The position numbers and the translations under genes were made by a program. The notes under the pieces were generated by a model. That model was given only the letters and a program-made list of their open reading frames with translations. It made no database searches and was not told where the DNA came from. A stretch of 6,818 nucleotides of DNA from Candidatus Babelota bacterium (GTDB taxonomy: Bacteria; JAGOBX01). The stretch spans positions 1 through 6,818 of the forward strand of contig JAGOBX010000196.1 in assembly GCA_017999075.1 (NCBI GenBank), written 5' to 3'. Shown in pieces: positions 1 to 5,846 of this stretch (positions within the stretch are counted from its first letter, which is position 1; each line of letters starts with the position of its first letter).

Positions 1-189
1 GTCTTCAGGAAAATATTTATGTAAATTGTCAACAATATGCTTTTCTGTTTTTTTATCTATTTCGGTGACTATATCTTTTGGATTTTTAAAATAAATTTCA
101 GTAGATTTTATTTTTTCAAAATTATCTAGTAGAATTTGGCCTGCAGTTCTGGCGATTTCAATAGTTCTTTTTAATTTATCTTCAAACAC
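1..189 (-). CDS. suhB: Inositol monophosphatase family protein (SuhB-like), N-terminal part only
   Basis: Only the first 63 codons lie in the window; the gene continues beyond position 1. The translation begins (M/V)FEDKLKRTIEIARTAGQIL and contains KDIVTEIDKKTE (about residues 38-49), then a segment ending in YFPED at the edge. This matches the start of the inositol monophosphatase fold: an N-terminal helix with an A-R-x-A-G pattern, the D-[LI]-V-T-x-x-D segment, and the FPE(D/H) that normally precedes the metal-binding G-E-E motif. The family hydrolyses inositol-1-phosphate or related sugar phosphates with Mg2+ in the cytoplasm. The metal-binding motifs lie outside the window, so substrate cannot be judged. 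I chose the GTG at 189-187 because GGAG at 202-199 sits 9 nt upstream and no in-frame ATG fits better. It lies 108 nt downstream of the thioesterase gene, so it may be a separate unit. The suhB symbol is by family resemblance only. Confidence 0.82.
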   Translation of the reverse strand, partial: MFEDKLKRTIEIARTAGQILLDNFEKIKSTEIYFKNPKDIVTEIDKKTEKHIVDNLHKYFPED

Positions 190-198
190 AATTCAAAT

Positions 199-227
199 CT
201 CCAACTAAAAATAAGTTTGTATTGGAG
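199..227 (-). promoter_or_regulatory. Inverted repeat that could mask the ribosome binding site of the suhB-like gene
   Basis: On the transcribed strand CTCCAA (227-222) is followed 17 nt later by its exact complement TTGGAG (204-199). The second arm contains the GGAG ribosome binding site of the GTG-start gene. If both arms are in the mRNA, a 6-bp stem could hide the site. The stem is short and the region AT-rich, so chance is a real alternative. No regulator or ligand is suggested. Confidence 0.3.
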
Positions 228-297
228 CTATTGAAAAAAACAATAAATCCAAAATAAACATTTTTTAAAATTTAAATTGAAAAAAAGTAATGTTATG

Positions 298-693
298 TTA
301 CCGGCAAATTTTTATAGGAACAGGTTTATTATTCTTATCAAGTTTTACAAATACCATTTCACATTCTATTACTGGTTTGTTTTTTTTTATATTACTCACA
401 GAATAAGTATTTGCTTTAACAATCACTGTTATCGAAGTTTTACCGATCCTGATAAATTTACCGTAAAATTCAAGAATATCTCCAAGTTTAGCTGGTGATT
501 TAAACGACACATTTTTCAAAGCTACTGTCACAATATTAGCGCATTTGCATATTTCCGATGAAAACACATAACCTGCTTCGTCAATCCAGCCAAGCATAAC
601 TCCGCCAAAAAGATTTCCGTGAACATTCAAATCGCTTTGTTTTACAGTATGCCTGGTTATAAGTTTATACTCATCAGATTTTTTTAGAAACAT
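298..693 (-). CDS. Acyl-CoA thioesterase, hotdog fold (YciA/ACOT type)
   Basis: This 131-residue protein is a single hotdog domain of the acyl-CoA thioester hydrolase group, which cleaves acyl-CoA to free acid and CoA in the cytoplasm, usually as a hexamer. The signature is clear: N-x-H-G-N-L-F-G-G at about residues 23-31 followed by W-I-D-E-A-G at 36-41. By family knowledge D38 is the likely catalytic acid and N27 and G30-G31 lie around the active site. The later stretch [16 protein letters not shown] (57-72) is the usual central-strand and substrate-tunnel region. Length is normal for a one-domain member. The ATG at 693 lies inside the end of leuD (20-nt overlap), with a weak GGCGG at 709-705 about 11 nt upstream, so translation is probably coupled to leuD. 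Acyl-chain preference cannot be read from sequence, so no gene symbol is given. Confidence 0.88.
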   Translation of the reverse strand: MFLKKSDEYKLITRHTVKQSDLNVHGNLFGGVMLGWIDEAGYVFSSEICKCANIVTVALKNVSFKSPAKLGDILEFYGKFIRIGKTSITVIVKANTYSVSNIKKNKPVIECEMVFVKLDKNNKPVPIKICR

Positions 694-1162
694 AATTCAT
701 TAAACCGCCGGCATTTATAAGTTCCTGCATAAATTCTGGAAACGGTTCTGATTTAAATGATTTTCCTGAAGTTTTATTGGTTATCGTTCCTTTCACAAAA
801 TCGATTTCCACTTCATCCCCTTCTTTTATATTTTCAACAGCATCAACGCTTTCCATAATCGGCAACCCGATATTCAGTGCATTTCTATAAAAAATCCTTG
901 CGAATGATTTGGCAATAACACAGCTGATTCCTACGGCTTTTATGGATATCGGCGCATGTTCGCGCGATGATCCGCATCCAAAATTTTCATCTGCAACAAT
1001 TATATCACCAGGTTTCATTTTTTTAACAAAATCTTTATCGATATCTTCCATACAGTGTTTGGCAAGTTCCGCAGGTTCGGACACATTCAAATACCTGGCC
1101 GGAATTATTTCATCAGTATTAACGTCAGCTCTGTATTTCCATACTTTCCCGGTATATTTCAT
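674..1162 (-). CDS. leuD: 3-isopropylmalate dehydratase small subunit
   Basis: The product has 162 residues. LeuD pairs with the iron-sulfur large subunit LeuC to interconvert 2- and 3-isopropylmalate in leucine synthesis. Visible family features are [14 protein letters not shown] at about 13-26, the swivelling-domain signature [11 protein letters not shown] at 61-71, and [16 protein letters not shown] at 86-101. The length fits the short (about 160-170 residue) subfamily rather than the roughly 200-residue E. coli type. Some short-type proteins act in homoaconitase or related enzymes, but the YLN form of the specificity loop resembles common bacterial LeuD. Start: GGAGG at 1175-1171 lies 8 nt before the ATG at 1162-1160. 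An in-frame TTG at 1177-1175 touches this site and is unlikely to be used. leuC is not beside it; mazG ends 18 nt upstream. Confidence 0.93.
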   Translation of the reverse strand: MKYTGKVWKYRADVNTDEIIPARYLNVSEPAELAKHCMEDIDKDFVKKMKPGDIIVADENFGCGSSREHAPISIKAVGISCVIAKSFARIFYRNALNIGLPIMESVDAVENIKEGDEVEIDFVKGTITNKTSGKSFKSEPFPEFMQELINAGGLMNYVSKKI

Positions 1163-1180
1163 AAATATATCCTCCAAAAT

Positions 1181-1585
1181 TTATATTATTTTTTTTGATT
1201 CATTCCAAATAGCATCCATTTCTTCAAGAGTGGAATTCTCTGCTTTTTTTCCGCGTTTATATAATTCATCTTCAACAGCCGCAAATCTTACCCTGAACTT
1301 TTTTATTGTTCTGTTTAATGCTTCAGCAGGATTAATTCCGGTAAACCGCGCAAGATTCACAACAGCCATAAGAATATCTCCCATTTCATCTGTCATCTTT
1401 TCATAATCATTATTATCGCTGTCAACTTTAAACTCGCCGATTTCTTCTTTGATTTTAGAGATTACATCGTCAATATTCGTCCAGTCAAACCCTACTTCAG
1501 CAGCTCTTCCCTGAATCCTGTATGCCTGTTCAAGAGGCGCTATATCCAATGGAATTTCATCCAATATATGTTTTTTTATGTTCAT
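1181..1585 (-). CDS. mazG: MazG-type nucleoside triphosphate pyrophosphohydrolase, single-domain form
   Basis: This 134-residue protein matches the C-terminal half of classical MazG (about 260 residues, two repeated domains), which hydrolyses (d)NTPs to NMP and pyrophosphate with Mg2+. The catalytic pattern is intact: E47-E48-x-x-E51 and E67-x-x-D70, followed by the helix I-L-M-A-V-V-N-L-A-R (71-80), then an N-R-T-I-K-K-F-R-V-R-F segment and the closing E-E-M-D-A-I-W (121-127). Residues 6-29 (H-I-L-D-E-I-P... through A-Y-R-I-Q-G-R-A-A) correspond to the linker and start of domain 2 in full-length MazG. The N-terminal domain is therefore absent, not merely diverged. Reading upstream in frame meets a stop at 1612-1610 with no other usable start. 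The ATG at 1585 follows the preceding stop by 2 nt with no strong ribosome binding site, suggesting coupling. It is probably a working compact enzyme, as metal ligands and length are sound. Confidence 0.88.
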   Translation of the reverse strand: MNIKKHILDEIPLDIAPLEQAYRIQGRAAEVGFDWTNIDDVISKIKEEIGEFKVDSDNNDYEKMTDEMGDILMAVVNLARFTGINPAEALNRTIKKFRVRFAAVEDELYKRGKKAENSTLEEMDAIWNESKKII

Positions 1586-1587
1586 AT

Positions 1588-2052
1588 CTATTTTTTTTCT
1601 TCTTTTTTCTTATTAAATAATTTATTTAAAAAATTGTAATAAAAATTTTTATCATCGTCCTTATTTTTAGAATATAATTCGCCTTCAGTAACATAAAAAT
1701 TTTTTTTACATTTCTCGCAAATTAAAGAAATAGGCCTGACCGGACTCAATACAGTTATTTCAAAATTATCGTTTGGGCATTTGTAATATTTCCACTTGTA
1801 AATTTTCACAGGATCGTTTTTATCTGTCTGATCAATATACCATTCCGCTTCTACAAGCGGTTTTACTTCGCCGTCAAGATATGGCTGCAAATCTCTTATT
1901 TCTTTAGGCAGTTGCCTTTTTTCTTCATAATATTTCTTTGCCGCATTTGACATTTCTTGACGTCTCTTTTCAGGAAGAATTTCTACAGTATACCATTTAA
2001 CTGTTGAAAACGCTAATGCAAACAATACTATGAATATCAATATTCCTTTCAT
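1588..2052 (-). CDS. Hypothetical membrane-anchored protein with a partial zinc-ribbon pattern
   Basis: I do not recognise this 154-residue protein. It starts with a hydrophobic helix (about residues 3-18, G-I-L-I-F-I-V-L-F-A-L-A-F) that looks like an uncleaved anchor or weak signal peptide. A charged, probably helical region follows (E28 to R53), then a mixed domain. Within that, C92 (K-C-P-N-D) and the pair C112-x-x-C115 (C-E-K-C-K-K-N-F) resemble a zinc ribbon lacking its fourth cysteine. The tail (from about 129) is rich in Lys, Asp and Asn. It heads the group with mazG, leuD and the thioesterase, and its stop is 2 nt before the mazG start. The ATG at 2052 is the only option, since the preceding in-frame codon is a stop. 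The ribosome binding site is poor (a GAGATGG-like stretch about 11 nt upstream). It is probably a real gene because of position, promoter and operon fit; its function is unknown. Confidence 0.72.
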   Translation of the reverse strand: MKGILIFIVLFALAFSTVKWYTVEILPEKRRQEMSNAAKKYYEEKRQLPKEIRDLQPYLDGEVKPLVEAEWYIDQTDKNDPVKIYKWKYYKCPNDNFEITVLSPVRPISLICEKCKKNFYVTEGELYSKNKDDDKNFYYNFLNKLFNKKKEEKK

Positions 2053-2094
2053 TTATCATACCATCTCTTTTTATAAAATTTAACATTTATTAAG

Positions 2095-2110
2095 ATTATT
2101 CAAGAATAAT
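2095..2110. promoter_or_regulatory. Perfect 7-2-7 palindrome over the expected transcription start: candidate operator
   Basis: The sequence ATTATTC-AA-GAATAAT is exactly self-complementary apart from the two central bases. A second, overlapping pairing (GATTATT 2094-2100 with AATAATC 2108-2114) reaches into the -10 box. Its centre is 2-3 bp downstream of the predicted start site of the promoter at 2112-2139, a classic place for a repressor dimer. It could instead act as a weak 5' hairpin in the mRNA. The cognate regulator is not in the window. AT-rich palindromes of this kind include Fur/PerR-family sites, but the match is not close enough to name one. Confidence 0.45.
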
Positions 2111-2111
2111 A

Positions 2112-2139
2112 ATCATAATAAATTTATTTATTTAGTCAA
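2112..2139 (-). promoter_or_regulatory. Sigma70-type promoter for the 154-aa gene, mazG, leuD and thioesterase group
   Basis: The minus strand reads TTGACT at 2139-2134 and TATGAT at 2117-2112, separated by 16 bp. Both boxes match the housekeeping consensus in five of six positions. The expected start of transcription is near 2105, giving an untranslated leader of about 50 nt before the ATG at 2052. It is the best promoter match in the window and lies in the main gap between two gene clusters. Confidence 0.7.
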
Positions 2140-2148
2140 TAACAAATC

Positions 2149-2186
2149 AAAAAAACAGATTTAATGAAGAATATCTTTTAAAATCT
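2149..2186 (-). terminator. Weak Rho-independent terminator candidate after the radical SAM gene
   Basis: Directly after (and including part of) the TAG stop, AGATTT (2186-2181) can pair with AAATCT (2162-2157), with a small inner pairing AAGA/TCTT between. G then seven T residues (2155-2149) follow. The stem is AT-rich and interrupted, so termination would be leaky. Its place between two gene clusters supports it. Confidence 0.35.
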
Positions 2187-3612
2187 ATTTTTTTCTCTGG
2201 GAAAATGCAATCGATACTGCTACTTTTGCAATATTAAAAAAACTGCCTGTTTTAATAGAACCGATGAATCTCCGCAATATAAACGCGGGATTAAAATAAA
2301 AACTCCGATAAAATTTTCTGTAATATTTTTCGACTATTTCCCAGTCTAACGAAGGATGTTTATAAACAGATCTCGGAGACAAATGAAAATTATACATTCT
2401 GAAATCTCCCGGAGGAAATATGAGATTCTGCGCGTTATACTCATCGTATAATATTGTTCCGGGAAACGGCATAGCTATACTCACTTTAACATAATCTAAC
2501 GGAAGTTTATTCGCAAATTTTATTGTTTCATCCATAGTTTTTTCTGTATCATCAGCAAATCCTACTATAAAAAAACCGAACGCTTCTATCCCTGCTTTTT
2601 TTGTCATTCTTATACCTGTTTCTATTTTTTCCAGAGTTGTGTTTTTCCCTGTATTATCTAAAACCTTCTGATTTCCGCTTTCTATTCCGAATGACACTCT
2701 GTAACAACCAGCTTTTTTCATTTTATGCATAAGAGTCTGATTAATTCTGTCCGCTCTTATTCCATTTGAACAATACCAGCTTATTTTTATTTTCCGCGCA
2801 AGGATTCCGTCGCATATATCTTCGGAACGTTTCATATCAGTTGTAAATCCGTCATCCGCTATAAAAAAACTTTTAATTCCTATAGTTTTAATATGATGTT
2901 CAATTTCATCTAAAACCCGTTCTGCAGATTTTGGTCTGAATTTATATCCATGAACAATTTTATTGCAAATTTTACATTTAAACGGGCATCCTCTGCTTGT
3001 TTCCAAAAATATCACAGGATTATCAGGAGTATGCAGTTTGGAAAGAGAATATAAAGACATATCATATAAAGTATAATCAGGAAACGGAATTTTATCCATA
3101 TTGCTTATATACGAACTGTGATCGAGCCTATGAATACTACCGTCTTTATTTTTAAACGCCAACCCTTCAATCTTTTCACGAGATTCTCCGTTTAAATATT
3201 TAACAAAAGATATTTCCGATTCTCCTATGAAAACATAATCAAAACAATCGTTCTGTAAAGTATTTTCAACTGAAGCGCTTGCATGAGGTCCGCCGATCAC
3301 TACAGGAATATCAGGATTTATTTGTTTGCATATTTTCGCTATTTCAAGAGCATGAAAATAAGTCGCTGACGTGCATGTTAATCCAATATGTTTAGGATTA
3401 AATTCTTTTATGGTTTTAGATAAAATTTCATTATCATCTTCATAAAAAGTCAAATCCAGTATTTTAGGAATATATCCGTTTTCTTTGCATACTGCCCCTA
3501 AAATTGCCAAAGCTAATGAAGGCAGATGAAACGCAGCTGATTTTACAGCCACATCTTTATAAGATTTGTTCGAACTCGGCATAATAAAAAGTATATTTTT
3601 GTTTTCCATCAT
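2185..3612 (-). CDS. B12-binding-domain radical SAM protein, function unassigned
   Basis: The product has about 475 residues. The N-terminal part (about 5-145) has the fold of a cobalamin-binding domain: a start like K-N-I-L-F-I-M-P, then L-A-I-L-G-A-V, an I-G-L-T-C-T-S strand, and V-I-G-G-P-H-A-S near 105-112. The radical SAM core follows with T-S-R-G-C-P-F-K-C-K-I-C, the [4Fe-4S] ligands being C209, C213 and C216, and later F-G-I-E-S-G (308-313) and V-G-F-A-D-D. The C-terminal 60 residues are basic and aromatic, as in many members. The family includes BchE-like and B12-dependent (class B) methyltransferases acting on lipids, antibiotics or pigments; the substrate here is unknown. It lies 11 nt after lysA, so is probably co-transcribed. 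Start: GTG 3618, ATG 3612 and ATG 3609 are all in frame. GGTGA at 3619-3615 complements the 16S tail and favours either ATG; the true start is uncertain by 9 nt. Confidence 0.88.
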   Translation of the reverse strand: MMENKNILFIMPSSNKSYKDVAVKSAAFHLPSLALAILGAVCKENGYIPKILDLTFYEDDNEILSKTIKEFNPKHIGLTCTSATYFHALEIAKICKQINPDIPVVIGGPHASASVENTLQNDCFDYVFIGESEISFVKYLNGESREKIEGLAFKNKDGSIHRLDHSSYISNMDKIPFPDYTLYDMSLYSLSKLHTPDNPVIFLETSRGCPFKCKICNKIVHGYKFRPKSAERVLDEIEHHIKTIGIKSFFIADDGFTTDMKRSEDICDGILARKIKISWYCSNGIRADRINQTLMHKMKKAGCYRVSFGIESGNQKVLDNTGKNTTLEKIETGIRMTKKAGIEAFGFFIVGFADDTEKTMDETIKFANKLPLDYVKVSIAMPFPGTILYDEYNAQNLIFPPGDFRMYNFHLSPRSVYKHPSLDWEIVEKYYRKFYRSFYFNPAFILRRFIGSIKTGSFFNIAKVAVSIAFSQRKK

Positions 3613-3623
3613 ATTCACCCGGA

Positions 3624-4865
3624 TTATTTTTTTTCCAAACTTATCAAATCATCATAAGTTTCACGTTTTCTTATAACAGATGATTTGTTTCCGTCAACCA
3701 GTATCTCAGCAGTTCTTGGTCTTGAATTATAATTTGACGACATGCTGAAACCGTATGCGCCTGAGCTTAATACAGCCAAATATTCATTTTGTTTCACGCA
3801 CGATATTTTTCTTTCTTTAGCAAAATAGTCTCCCGATTCGCAAACAGGTCCTACTATATCAAAAACCCCTGTTTTTCCTGTCTTTTTTACAGACATAATG
3901 TGATGATATGCTTCATAAAGAGTCGGTCTTATCAGATCATTCATAGCTCCATCTGTTATAATAAACTTCTTAATTCCGATATCTTTCACATAAACTGTTT
4001 TAATTAATAGCAATCCTGAATTACCAGCAATATACCTTCCCGGTTCAAGAATTAGTTTCATTCCAATACCTTGTATTTTATTTATTACCATTTGCCCGAA
4101 TGCTTTTACATCAATAGGTTTTTGTTCAGGTTTATACTGGATTCCAAGACCTCCTCCGATATTCAATGTTTTAAGATTAATCCCGCGTTTTTTTATCAGT
4201 TCAACTGTTTTTAAAAGTTTGGTCAAAGCCTTTTCAAAAGGTTCCACCTCAGTGATTTGCGAACCGATATGACAGTGAATCCCGTAAGGAATAACATTTT
4301 TATATTTGGATATCTTGGTATATAATTCCGGCGCAATATCAATATTAATGCCGAATTTGTTTTCTTTTTTTCCTGTAGTTATTTTCGCATGAGTGTGAGC
4401 GTCCACATCGGGATTTACACGTACGGCTATTTTAGCTTTTTTTTTCAATAACCCAGCTATTGAATCTATAAGTTCAATCTCAGGAACAGATTCGCAATTA
4501 AACATCAGAATGTCAGACTTTAACGCAAACCTTATTTCTTCCTCTGTCTTGCCTACTCCGGCATAAACTATTTTTGACGATTCAACTCCGGCTTTAAGAG
4601 CCCTGTACAATTCTCCTCCTGAAACAATATCACAGCCTGCGCCATGATTTTTTATAAGTTTTATTAAATTTATATTTGAACATGTTTTTACGGAAAAACA
4701 AATCAAGTGGTCTATGTTTTTCAAAGAATTTTTTATATTATTATAGCTTTCCAAAAAATTTGATTTACTGTAAACATACAGGGGAGTCCCGTATTTTCCA
4801 GCTAATTCCGACAATGACACATCTTCTAAATAAAGTTCATTGTTTTTATATTTTAAATTATTCAT
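3624..4865 (-). CDS. lysA: Diaminopimelate decarboxylase
   Basis: This 413-residue, full-length PLP enzyme converts meso-diaminopimelate to L-lysine and CO2, the last step of lysine synthesis, in the cytoplasm. Family features occur in order: the PLP lysine K60 in C-F-S-V-K-T-C-S-N; G-A-G-C-D-I-V-S-G-G-E-L-Y-R-A-L (75-90); H-C-H-I-G-S-Q (197-203); the phosphate-binding N-I-G-G-G-L-G (235-241); E-P-G-R (274-277); the dimer-partner active-site segment G-P-V-C-E-S-G-D (339-346); and G-A-Y-G-F-S-M (369-375). C342, E343 and Y371 are the usual substrate or PLP contacts. These details favour LysA over ornithine/arginine or carboxynorspermidine decarboxylases of the same fold. GAGG at 4877-4874 lies 8 nt before the ATG. 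The gene sits 47 nt after the DUF4412-like gene and just before the radical SAM gene. No other lysine gene is nearby. Confidence 0.96.
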   Translation of the reverse strand: MNNLKYKNNELYLEDVSLSELAGKYGTPLYVYSKSNFLESYNNIKNSLKNIDHLICFSVKTCSNINLIKLIKNHGAGCDIVSGGELYRALKAGVESSKIVYAGVGKTEEEIRFALKSDILMFNCESVPEIELIDSIAGLLKKKAKIAVRVNPDVDAHTHAKITTGKKENKFGINIDIAPELYTKISKYKNVIPYGIHCHIGSQITEVEPFEKALTKLLKTVELIKKRGINLKTLNIGGGLGIQYKPEQKPIDVKAFGQMVINKIQGIGMKLILEPGRYIAGNSGLLLIKTVYVKDIGIKKFIITDGAMNDLIRPTLYEAYHHIMSVKKTGKTGVFDIVGPVCESGDYFAKERKISCVKQNEYLAVLSSGAYGFSMSSNYNSRPRTAEILVDGNKSSVIRKRETYDDLISLEKK

Positions 4866-4891
4866 ATTATAAACCTCAGTTCAATTCTATT

Positions 4892-4920
4892 ATTATATTA
4901 AATAAAACCGTATTATTCAG
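4892..4920 (-). promoter_or_regulatory. Possible internal promoter for lysA
   Basis: In the 47-nt gap before lysA the minus strand has a perfect TATAAT at 4897-4892. A weak -35 (CTGAAT, 4920-4915, three of six consensus bases) lies 17 bp upstream, across the end of the preceding gene. Transcription would begin near 4886, about 20 nt before the lysA start. In DNA this AT-rich a TATAAT alone is weak evidence, so lysA may instead rely on read-through. Confidence 0.35.
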
Positions 4921-5698
4921 AACCGAACATTCCTGAAGTTTTTTTGTAATCTTCCGGAAGTTCAAATTCTAAATCATTAAATTTTGTTTCTTTAACTTCA
5001 ATAAGTTCTTCTGTTGTTTTGATTTTGTTTCCCATAATATCAGATGATGTCGCAGACATTACAGTTATTCCTCTAAGCTTTTTAAATTCGTCAAGTATAT
5101 CTTTTGAAACATTCTGATTCATTCCCATAGTTGACAGCATTGCCACAGCAAATTTCGAATATAATTCATAATTTATTTTAATATCTTCTGTTGTCCATAA
5201 TTCCGATACTGTTTCCTGATTTCCCATAACATTCATTTTCATTGTTTGAACATATTTTCTGCAATTCCAGCTTTTAATTTTTTTTTTCTCGCCTATATCA
5301 TTGACTTTAACGCTGATTTGAGGATTCATAAAAATCGAAGATTCTATATCTGCGTCTTCTCCAAGCTGTTTTTTTAATTCCTTCTTAATTGTTTCTTTCA
5401 TGCTTCCTGCATTCATATTCAATTCCATATATGATTTATTCTGATGCGTCAATAAATACATGGAATTTTTGTCAAGTCTTATTATACAGGTATAATTTTT
5501 CCCGTCGTCAACACGCATTTTATCTTCGCCTATTTTTACCATAGATACATACCCTGAAGCAGGATTCTGCTTGCCCGAAAAATCATATGAATCAGTAGTT
5601 TTATTATATTTCAAAAGCATGTCTGATTTCAATTGATCATTCAGAAAAAATAATACAATTATAAAAATAATTGAAAACAATGCCGTTTTATTTTTCAT
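4913..5698 (-). CDS. Exported DUF4412-like protein
   Basis: The product has 261 residues. The first 25 form a Sec-type signal peptide: M-K-N-K, then a hydrophobic core S-I-I-F-I-I-V-L-F-F-L (9-19). There is no lipobox cysteine, so a soluble periplasmic or secreted product is likely. The mature part is mainly predicted beta structure and ends in F-E-L-P-E-D-Y-K-K. The stretch I-K-S-W-N-C-R-K-Y (141-149), followed by E-L-W-T-T-E-D-I (166-173), resembles the conserved core of DUF4412 proteins, exported proteins of unknown role with a fold reminiscent of lipoprotein carriers. That assignment is from memory of the pattern, and the function is not known. AGGAGG at 5716-5711 lies 12 nt before the ATG at 5698, slightly long; no nearer standard start exists. 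It leads the cluster with lysA and the radical SAM gene; whether the three share a job is unclear. Confidence 0.75.
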   Translation of the reverse strand: MKNKTALFSIIFIIVLFFLNDQLKSDMLLKYNKTTDSYDFSGKQNPASGYVSMVKIGEDKMRVDDGKNYTCIIRLDKNSMYLLTHQNKSYMELNMNAGSMKETIKKELKKQLGEDADIESSIFMNPQISVKVNDIGEKKKIKSWNCRKYVQTMKMNVMGNQETVSELWTTEDIKINYELYSKFAVAMLSTMGMNQNVSKDILDEFKKLRGITVMSATSSDIMGNKIKTTEELIEVKETKFNDLEFELPEDYKKTSGMFGSE

Positions 5699-5801
5699 AA
5701 TAAATAATATCCTCCTGCGCTCTGTATCATTCCAATTTAATCAAAAAAGGAAATTAGAATCGAATAACAGTCAGCTTATCAGGTATAATTCAGGAATAAA
5801 T

Positions 5802-5824
5802 AAAAAACTGGATTTAATAATTCC
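5802..5824 (-). terminator. Weak Rho-independent terminator candidate after the charged-helix gene
   Basis: The minus strand reads GGAATTATTAAATCC (5824-5810), which can fold into a short stem (GGA/TCC, one A-A mismatch, TT/AA, 3-nt loop). AG and six T residues (5807-5802) follow. The stem is short. It lies 22 nt after the stop at 5847, where the end of that transcript is expected. I see no convincing promoter between here and the gene starting at 5698, although a CTGATA...TCTAAT pair with an 18-bp spacer is possible. Confidence 0.33.
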
Positions 5825-5846
5825 TTTAATTTTAAAGAAACGCGTG

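Noticed and set aside
190-297. Promoter for the suhB-like gene
   Set aside because: The best pair (TTGTTT, 16 bp, TACAAA) matches the consensus poorly, and I see no clear terminator for the preceding gene, so I call neither.
277-498. Plus-strand short frame opposite the thioesterase gene; similar ones at 3789-4007 and 4676-4936
   Set aside because: All are antisense to well-supported genes, lack translation signals and have no recognisable product.
674-1162. Small subunit of homoaconitase for a 2-aminoadipate lysine route
   Set aside because: The short length allows it, but the YLN loop and overall motifs resemble bacterial LeuD, and lysA shows that lysine is made through diaminopimelate.
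909-1406. Plus-strand open frame of 165 codons opposite leuD and mazG
   Set aside because: It lies antisense to two clearly recognised genes, has no ribosome binding site or family signature, and reads as a shadow of their codon pattern.
1181-1585. mazG as part of a toxin-antitoxin locus (as in E. coli mazEF-mazG)
   Set aside because: No mazE- or mazF-like gene is next to it; the neighbours are leuD and an unrelated membrane-anchored protein.
5717-5846. Inverted repeat CTTTAA-TT-TTAAAG near 5824-5838 as a terminator
   Set aside because: It has a 2-nt centre and no T-run on either side; the neighbouring 5802-5824 structure is the better candidate.
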